Assembly (NCBI GenBank): GCA_964604675.1 | Contig: CAZSAT010000178.1 | Coordinates: forward strand, 1 to 11,710 | Reading direction: 5' to 3' | Source: CAZSAT01 sp964604675 | GTDB lineage: Bacteria > Myxococcota_A > UBA796 > CAJQPC01 | DNA length: 11,710 bases | Part shown: piece by piece, positions 7,212-11,710 of the stretch | Layout of the letters: each line of letters begins with the position of its first letter | How positions within the stretch are numbered: the stretch's first letter is position 1 | Program-made: the position numbers and the translations under genes | The notes under the pieces: generated by a model | Databases searched by the model: none | What the model was told of the DNA's origin: nothing | What the model saw: only the letters and a program-made list of their open reading frames with translations

Positions 7212-7988
7212 TCAAGGGGCCGGGAACATCGTCAGGATCTTCGAGGTCAGCGCCTGGTTCAGCCCGTTGCCGATGTCTCCCTGTTGCCCGACCTTCGAGG
7301 CCACCCGGTCGCCGTATTGCTGCAGCAGCGCCACCGAGGACTGGAACTGCTCGAGCTCGGAGAGGGTGATGTCCCGCTGGACACCCGACAGGCCCTGACC
7401 TTCGACCGGCTGGATGCCCTCCGAGGCGAGCGCGTCGGTCAGCTCCTTCGTGATGCGCTGGCGTGCCGTCCACACCCCTTGGGCCCAGTACTCGCCGTAG
7501 TGCCTGGCGTAGGCTCGCGTGCCGGGGGTGGTGCGCTTGTCGGCAATTCGGCGTGCCACGCCGGAGAAGAGCCCCATGCCGTTGGCCTGCCGGAAGGCCT
7601 CGGCGCGGATGCCGTTGGCGATCTGCTGGCGCACCGCTTGATCCTGCAGCAGGCCCTCGACGATTCGTGGGATGTCGTTCTGGTTGAAGGTGCGGTCGTT
7701 GCCGCCGAGCTTGTCGGGCTCGAGCATGCCGTGCACGAACTCGATGGCAGCCCGTTCCTCGGCCGTGGGCGCGAAGCCGTCCTTCAACCCCCCGATGGTG
7801 TCGCGGACCTTGTTGCCGAAGCCCTTCCAGGCATCGCTCCACGAACCCTTGGTGCTGGCCTTCGGCTCGGCCTTGGCGAGCGCTTCCTGCAGGGCAGGGA
7901 CGTCGGCGGACGCGGCCTGCGGTGCGCCACAGCCGTTGTCGGCGTGGGCGACCGGGACCGTGTTCAGAGCGATGACCAACGCCAGCAT
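7212..7988 (-). CDS. Secreted protein of unknown function
   Basis: I do not recognise a family. Starting at ATG 7988 (GAGG five bases upstream, 7994-7997) the product has 258 residues and a signal-peptide-like start MLALVIALNTVPVAHA, with cleavage probable after AHA (14-16). The reading frame stays open up to 8069, but the additional residues are polar and would bury the signal, so the shorter start is preferred. The mature part is mostly helical and polar: an Ala/Glu/Lys-rich segment, a GSWSDAWKGFGNKVRDTIGG amphipathic stretch, then Gln/Arg-rich helices with a central YARHYGEYWAQGVW motif. One Cys (Cys20) lies just after the cleavage site; it is not in a lipobox. It sits between the cytochrome and DUF1571 genes on the same strand, so it is probably a periplasmic protein of the same transcript. 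Confidence 0.72.
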   Translation of the reverse strand: MLALVIALNTVPVAHADNGCGAPQAASADVPALQEALAKAEPKASTKGSWSDAWKGFGNKVRDTIGGLKDGFAPTAEERAAIEFVHGMLEPDKLGGNDRTFNQNDIPRIVEGLLQDQAVRQQIANGIRAEAFRQANGMGLFSGVARRIADKRTTPGTRAYARHYGEYWAQGVWTARQRITKELTDALASEGIQPVEGQGLSGVQRDITLSELEQFQSSVALLQQYGDRVASKVGQQGDIGNGLNQALTSKILTMFPAP

Positions 7989-8050
7989 GAGGACCTCGTC
8001 GATGCCGTCGACAAGGTCACCCGTGGCGGACGGGGAAGGGAGTGCAGCGC

Positions 8051-8071
8051 GGTTGCACCCTGGGAGCAACC
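8051..8071 (-). terminator. Possible hairpin between the cytochrome c and secreted-protein genes
   Basis: GGTTGC (8051-8056) pairs perfectly with GCAACC (8066-8071), with two further C-G pairs inside after an A/A mismatch and a short loop. It lies 14 bases beyond the cytochrome stop on the minus strand. No T-tract follows, so a classic intrinsic terminator is unlikely; attenuation or RNA stability are alternatives. Confidence 0.3.
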
Positions 8072-8084
8072 ACGCTGAAAGCGG

Positions 8085-8702
8085 CTACTCGCCGCCCTTC
8101 GCCTTGCCCTTGCCGCCCTTGCTGCCCTTCTCGGCACCGCCAGCGGGGGCACCACCCCCCCCGTCACCAGCGGGCGCATCGGCAGCGGGGGCGTCGCCTC
8201 CCGGAGCGTCGCCACCCGTCGCGGGCATGCCCTTGCCTTCCGGCATGCCCTCGGGGGGCGTGGCCAACGGCTCGGCGTCGGGGTTGAAGGTGCGGACGTG
8301 CGCGACGAGCTGCTCGATCTGCGCGTCGTCGAACGAGCCACCGAAGGGCGCCATCAGCGGGGACTTGCCCACCGCGGCGCCGCCTTCCTTGATGACCTTC
8401 GCGATCTGGGCGTCGTCGCGCTCGGCGTGGAAGGCCGCGTCCGTGAAGTTGGCGGGCTTCGGGTCGAGCGCGGCACCGGCCACGCCGTCGCCGGCGCCGG
8501 CCTCACCGTGGCAGCTGGCGCACGTGCTCGCGAAAGCGCCGGCGGCGTCGAATGCGGCGGGCTCGGCCGAGGCGACCTCGGGCTCCGGCGCCGGCTCGGC
8601 GGCGGGCTCGGGCGCGGGTGCGGGTGCGGTGGTCGTGGCGGCTTCCTCGCCGCCGCAGGCGGTGAGGAGAGCGAGGGCGAGAGGGATGAAGAGACGCATC
8701 AT
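8085..8702 (-). CDS. Cytochrome c lipoprotein, single haem
   Basis: The 205-residue product begins MMRLFIPLALALLTACGG, a good lipoprotein signal with lipobox LTAC and acylated Cys16, so it should be anchored in the envelope. An Ala/Pro/Glu linker (about 21-50) leads to a small class I cytochrome c domain (about 51-140) with haem-binding CASCH (61-65) and a probable axial Met117 in SPLMAPFGG. Such proteins carry single electrons between periplasmic redox partners. Residues 141-205 form a low-complexity tail: Gly/Ala/Pro/Asp with GDAP-like repeats, then a Lys/Gly-rich end. An alternative ATG at 8768 overlaps the stop of the upstream gene (ATGA, 8765-8768) and would add 22 polar residues before the signal. 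I prefer 8702 because the Arg-plus-hydrophobic start is canonical, but coupling cannot be excluded. Confidence 0.87.
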   Translation of the reverse strand: MMRLFIPLALALLTACGGEEAATTTAPAPAPEPAAEPAPEPEVASAEPAAFDAAGAFASTCASCHGEAGAGDGVAGAALDPKPANFTDAAFHAERDDAQIAKVIKEGGAAVGKSPLMAPFGGSFDDAQIEQLVAHVRTFNPDAEPLATPPEGMPEGKGMPATGGDAPGGDAPAADAPAGDGGGGAPAGGAEKGSKGGKGKAKGGE

Positions 8703-8764
8703 GGGCACCGTGAGGCTTGGATCGTCACGTGCGTAACGGGTTTTTCCGCCAGGTGAGCGGGCGC

Positions 8765-9556
8765 TCATTCAGGTGGTGCGCAGCACCGGAATCCGATCTC
8801 GTAGAAGCGGAAGCTGTCGCCATGCACGGTCACGTCGCTCTGGCAGGTGCGGGACTCGGCCCAGTACCGTCCCTTGAGGTTTCCGTGGAAGGACGCGCTG
8901 CCGCCGTCGGCGCGCCGGGTCCACTCCTCGACGTTGCCCACCAGGTCGAACACGCCGTGCTCGCCGACGCAGCCGGCGTTCTCGCCGGACCCCTCACCCT
9001 GGTAGAGCGCCTCCACGTGCTCGGCTGAGGCGGATGCGGTCTGGCCCGCCTTCGCGAGCAGCGCTTCGAGGTTGTCGACGTCCGTCGCGCTCGCCGAGGC
9101 CGGCCAGGCGCTGAGCTTGGACTGGTCGTAGGTCAGCCAGGTCTCGTCGTCGTTGCACACCCCGGACTGGTGGGTGTCGCCGTAGGGGTAGCTGGCGGCG
9201 GCGGAGCCCGCGCAGGCGGTCTCCCAGGTGGTGTCGAGGCACAGCGTGCGCCCCCGCGCCGCGCACCAGGCCTCCGCCTCGTCGAAGGTGTACATCACCA
9301 ACGGCAGCGCACCCGCCACGTTGGGCGCCTCGTACAGGTCCATGCAGGTGCCGTCCACCAGGGCCATGTCTGCCGGGCACAGGCCGGTGTTCGTGTCGGT
9401 GGCCGCCTGCGTGTCTCCCGCGCGCGCCGAGGTGTCGTCGCTTGAGCTCTCGGTGTCGCTCGGCGCCTCCGATGTTGCGCTGTCGCCGTCTTCGAAGCGC
9501 TGCGTCACGTCCACGTGGCGCTGGGGGCCCGTGCTGCAGGCCCACAACAGGATCAC
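8765..9556 (-). CDS. FGE/sulfatase-modifying-factor-fold lipoprotein
   Basis: The 263-residue product begins MILLWACSTG, giving a lipobox LWAC with acylated Cys7 and a very short signal. Residues 19-58 are a Ser/Asp/Thr/Glu-rich linker. From ~60 it shows an FGE-sulfatase-type domain: MALVDGTCMDLYE, TFDEAEAWCAARGRTLC, TTWETACAG, YPYGD (123-127), GVFDLVGNVEEWT (201-213) and IGFRC (254-258). True formylglycine-generating enzymes have a catalytic Cys pair five residues apart in the C-terminal part; here only Cys238 (RTCQS) lies in that area, so enzymatic FGE activity is doubtful. It is more likely a surface binding or structural member, with many Cys probably in disulfides. The GTG start overlaps the YgiQ stop (GTGA, 9553-9556), with GGGAGG ten bases upstream. 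The long open frame upstream of 9556 is an artefact of the ygiQ gene. Confidence 0.85.
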   Translation of the reverse strand: MILLWACSTGPQRHVDVTQRFEDGDSATSEAPSDTESSSDDTSARAGDTQAATDTNTGLCPADMALVDGTCMDLYEAPNVAGALPLVMYTFDEAEAWCAARGRTLCLDTTWETACAGSAAASYPYGDTHQSGVCNDDETWLTYDQSKLSAWPASASATDVDNLEALLAKAGQTASASAEHVEALYQGEGSGENAGCVGEHGVFDLVGNVEEWTRRADGGSASFHGNLKGRYWAESRTCQSDVTVHGDSFRFYEIGFRCCAPPE

Positions 9557-11457
9557 CGGACCACCGCCTCCCAGTTCTCCTCCTGCTCCTCCGCCTTCGA
9601 GGCGCGCTCGACCTTCATGCCCATGTGGGTGTCGAAGCGCACGCCGTGCCGTCCCTGCCTTCGACGGGTCCAGGCGCCGAAAGCGGGCCCGGGCGGGACC
9701 AGGGCGCCCTGGTGTCGGCCGATGAGGTCGGCGCGTCCCCAGGCGCGCAGGGCCTCGCGCAAGTACGGATGCTCCTCGGGCTTCCAGTAGAAGAGCAGCG
9801 CACGCTGGCGGCTTCGCTCCCGCCCGCCACGGGCCACGTAGACCGGCCTCTTCGTGTAGGGGTCCACCCCCGAGACGTACACGGCGGTGGCGATGGTGGC
9901 TGGGGTCGGCATGAACATCTGCACCTGGCGAGGTCGAAGCCCACGGTCGCGCATGTAGAGGGCCAGCTCGATGGTCTCGGCGGGGCCCACGCCAGGGTGA
10001 GCACACTGGAAGTAGGGCACCAGGTACTGCTCCTTGCCCGCCTTCTCGCTGGCGGCCTTGAAGCGGTCCATGAAGGCGTCGAAGTAGCCGATCTCCGGCT
10101 TCCGCATCATGCCCAGCGCCCCGCTGGCGGCGTGTTCCGGGGCCACCGACAGCTGACCCTGGACGTGGTGCTTCGCGAGCTCCTCCACGAACTGGTCGTC
10201 GAGGTCGGCGAGGTCGTAGCGGATGCCGGAGTTCACGAACACCCGGCGGATGCCCGGAAGCTGACGCGCCTTGCGCAGCAGGCGGAGGTACGGGCCGTGG
10301 TCGGTGCCGTAGTGCTTGCACCGGACGGGATGGAGGCAGCTCACCCTGCGGCACACCTTGTTGGCCGCCTCGGAGGTGCACGCCATGTGGAACATGTTCG
10401 CGGTCGGCCCACCGAGGTCCGAGACGATGCCCTTGAAGCCACGGCGCGTCGTCAGCTGCTTCAGCTCGCGGAGCACGCTGGCCTCCGAGCGCGAGGTGAC
10501 GTCCTTGCCTTGGTGGATGGTCAAGGCGCAGAAGGAACAGCCGCCCGAGCAGCCGCGGTTCACGGTCACCGAGCCCTGGATGCTGGCGAGCGCGGGCACC
10601 GGCTGCCGGTAGCAGGGATGTGCGCTGTAGGTGTAGTCCAGCTCGTGCAGCCGATCGAAGGCCCCGGTGTCGAGCGGTTCCGCCGCCGGGTTCTGCACCA
10701 CGATGCGGGCACCGTGGCGCTGCCAGAGGGTCTTGCCGCAGTGCGGGTTGGACTCCCGGTACATGCGGAGCGTGACCGCGTTGAAGGCCATCGGGTCGGC
10801 CCGGCACGTCTCGAGGCTGGGCAGCTCCTCGACGTCGCCGGTGGGCATCGGGTCCTTGGCGCCCAAGGCATAGGCGACGCCCGGGAGGTCCCGGCATGCC
10901 TTGATGCTCTCGCCCGCGGCGAGGCGCCGGGCGATCGACACGACCGTGTGCTCGCCCATGCCGTAGACGCACAGGTCGGCCTTGGCGTCCAGCAGGATGG
11001 AGCCACGGATGCGGTCCTGCCAGAAGTCGTAGTGCACCAGCCGCCGCAGGCTGGCCTCGATCCCGCCCACCACCACGGGGACGCCCTTGAAGGCCTGGCG
11101 GCAGCGTGCCGTGTAGGGGATGGTGGCCCGGTCCGGGCGAGCGCCCACGGCGCCGCCAGGGGAGTAGGCATCTCGGGTCCGCAGCCTCCTGGAGGCGGTG
11201 AACTTGTTCACCATCGTGTCCATGTTGCCGGCGGTGACCCCGAAGAAGAGCCGGGGCCGGCCCAGGGCACGGAAGGCCTCGACCTTCGTGTGGTCGGGCT
11301 GGGCGATGATGCCGACCGAGAATCCGTGCGCCTCGAGCCACCGGCCGATGGCGGCCACGCCCCAGGACGGGTGGTCGACGTACGCATCGCCGGTGACCAG
11401 GACCACGTCGAGTGGTCCGGGGGCCTCGTCGCGCGTCATCGGGAGGGGTCGGGTCAC
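9553..11457 (-). CDS. ygiQ: YgiQ-family radical SAM protein (UPF0313)
   Basis: This cytoplasmic radical S-adenosylmethionine protein has an unknown substrate even in E. coli. The product is ~634 residues, near the family's 600-740. The N-terminal domain has VTGDAYVDHPSWG and GITAGNMD-like GVTAGNMDT plus VGGIEASLRR (~131). The radical SAM CX3CX2C cluster motif is in NRGCSGGCSFC (Cys ~303, 307 and 310). The C-terminal DUF3362 region follows, with HPGVGPAETIELAL, RDRGLRPRQVQMF and KRPVYVARGGRE. I chose GTG 11457 because AAGG lies just upstream and its PLPMTRDEA aligns with the family's LPMSREEM; ATG 11439 is the alternative. It heads the minus-strand cluster and its stop overlaps the start of the FGE-fold lipoprotein by four bases. 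The 51 bp before it separate it from the divergent lipoprotein gene. Confidence 0.95.
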   Translation of the reverse strand: MTRPLPMTRDEAPGPLDVVLVTGDAYVDHPSWGVAAIGRWLEAHGFSVGIIAQPDHTKVEAFRALGRPRLFFGVTAGNMDTMVNKFTASRRLRTRDAYSPGGAVGARPDRATIPYTARCRQAFKGVPVVVGGIEASLRRLVHYDFWQDRIRGSILLDAKADLCVYGMGEHTVVSIARRLAAGESIKACRDLPGVAYALGAKDPMPTGDVEELPSLETCRADPMAFNAVTLRMYRESNPHCGKTLWQRHGARIVVQNPAAEPLDTGAFDRLHELDYTYSAHPCYRQPVPALASIQGSVTVNRGCSGGCSFCALTIHQGKDVTSRSEASVLRELKQLTTRRGFKGIVSDLGGPTANMFHMACTSEAANKVCRRVSCLHPVRCKHYGTDHGPYLRLLRKARQLPGIRRVFVNSGIRYDLADLDDQFVEELAKHHVQGQLSVAPEHAASGALGMMRKPEIGYFDAFMDRFKAASEKAGKEQYLVPYFQCAHPGVGPAETIELALYMRDRGLRPRQVQMFMPTPATIATAVYVSGVDPYTKRPVYVARGGRERSRQRALLFYWKPEEHPYLREALRAWGRADLIGRHQGALVPPGPAFGAWTRRRQGRHGVRFDTHMGMKVERASKAEEQEENWEAVVR

Positions 11458-11496
11458 GGCCCTTGGTAACCGGCCCTCGAGGGGGGCCTCTCGCGG

Positions 11497-11502
11497 TATG
11501 GT
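11497..11502 (+). promoter_or_regulatory. Possible -10 element (TATGGT) for a leaderless lipoprotein transcript
   Basis: TATGGT fits TANNNT, is followed by exactly six bases and then the ATG at 11509, and there is no Shine-Dalgarno. This mirrors the arrangement at the left edge of the window. No convincing -35 element is seen 16-18 bp upstream; the area holds a GC-rich imperfect hairpin (11473-11489). Confidence 0.35.
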
Positions 11503-11508
11503 CCGTGC

Positions 11509-11710
11509 ATGCTCTTGATCCTCCTGGCTTGTAGCGATGGTGACGTCTCGGCCGACAGCGGTGCCGCGGAGGAGGAAGACACCGGCCTCCCGGCGGGCGA
11601 CACAGGTCCGACGGCAGGCGGCGACACGGGGCCCGGGGACTCCGGAGAGACCGGGGTGCACGACGACTCGGGCGACTCGGGCGACTCGGGCGACTCGGGC
11701 GACTCGGGCG
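11509..11710 (+). CDS. Partial Asp/Ser/Gly-rich lipoprotein (runs off right edge)
   Basis: From ATG 11509 the first 67 codons are visible. MLLILLACSDGDV gives a lipobox LLAC with Cys8 as the acylation site, a very short signal without a basic residue. No alternative start codon lies between the in-frame stop TAA (11467-11469) and this ATG. The exported part is acidic and low in complexity: DTG and DSG motifs recur and end in a perfect run of Asp-Ser-Gly triplets. Such acidic repeats act as flexible linkers on surface lipoproteins, with the functional domain expected beyond the window. The gene is divergent from ygiQ. Its function cannot be inferred. Confidence 0.75.
   Translation, partial: MLLILLACSDGDVSADSGAAEEEDTGLPAGDTGPTAGGDTGPGDSGETGVHDDSGDSGDSGDSGDSG
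11665..11709 (+). repeat. 9-bp tandem repeat GACTCGGGC, at least five perfect copies
   Basis: Units begin at 11665, 11674, 11683, 11692 and 11701 and are identical, each encoding Asp-Ser-Gly in the lipoprotein. The array continues to the window edge, so its true length is unknown. As the unit is a multiple of three, copy-number changes would alter protein length without shifting the frame. Confidence 0.95.

Noticed and set aside
7041..8736. Two long plus-strand frames (7041-8078 and 7672-8736)
   Set aside because: They lie opposite genes with signal peptides and a haem motif; one is only Pro/Ala/Ser-rich, as expected for a shadow.
9557..11341. Upstream part of the long frame that contains the FGE-fold lipoprotein
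   Set aside because: Before 9556 the frame is an out-of-frame reading of ygiQ; the real protein begins at the GTG with the lipobox.
9442..11469. 675-codon plus-strand open frame opposite ygiQ
   Set aside because: Antisense to the unmistakable YgiQ sequence; composition is typical of a GC-rich shadow frame.
11473..11489. GC-rich imperfect hairpin between ygiQ and the right-edge lipoprotein gene
   Set aside because: It includes a G-T pair, lies between divergent starts where a terminator is not expected, and is easily made by chance in this composition.
11458..11661. N-terminal extension of the ygiQ frame to 11661
   Set aside because: The extra residues do not resemble the family and would cover the divergent lipoprotein gene; family-like sequence begins at PLPMTRDE.

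Overview
The window is very G+C-rich (roughly two thirds by eye), has strong third-position GC bias, and is densely packed. A soluble Pkn-type Ser/Thr kinase, lipoproteins with Asp/Ser/Thr/Gly-rich tails, a lipoprotein of the formylglycine-generating-enzyme (FGE) superfamily and a DUF1571 protein together suggest a Myxococcota/'Deltaproteobacteria'-like Gram-negative bacterium. This is inferred from gene style; there is no rRNA or other phylogenetic marker. I see no mobile element, tRNA, rRNA or CRISPR array.

Layout: (1) The left edge holds the start of a minus-strand lipoprotein gene. It is divergent from a plus-strand ATP-type PEP carboxykinase gene (pckA), across a 110-bp spacer with repeats and hairpins. 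(2) Positions 1935-6449 form a plus-strand operon with its own sigma70-like promoter: a Ser/Thr kinase, a protein with HEAT-like repeats and a degenerate HD-GYP-like protein. They are joined by two ATGA stop/start overlaps. The second and third proteins appear to share an N-terminal module. (3) Positions 6437-11457 form a minus-strand cluster transcribed right to left: a YgiQ-type radical SAM protein, an FGE-fold lipoprotein, a cytochrome c lipoprotein, an unrecognised secreted protein and a DUF1571 exported protein. Its last gene overlaps the last gene of the kinase operon tail-to-tail by 13 bp. (4) At the right edge, divergent from ygiQ, a Ser/Asp/Gly-rich lipoprotein runs out of the window within a 9-bp tandem repeat.

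How they may work together: pckA is central metabolism and probably an independent unit. The kinase/HEAT/HD-GYP-like trio is the best candidate for an uncharacterised system. Its tight coupling suggests a cytoplasmic signalling module in which the kinase acts with or on two helical scaffold or sensor proteins, one carrying a probably altered HD-GYP domain. The minus-strand cluster consists mostly of exported envelope proteins downstream of ygiQ. Its common role is not apparent from sequence, and the shared operon may reflect packing only. Three lipoproteins have extremely short signal peptides, and two of these also lie six bases downstream of a -10-like element, suggesting leaderless transcripts.
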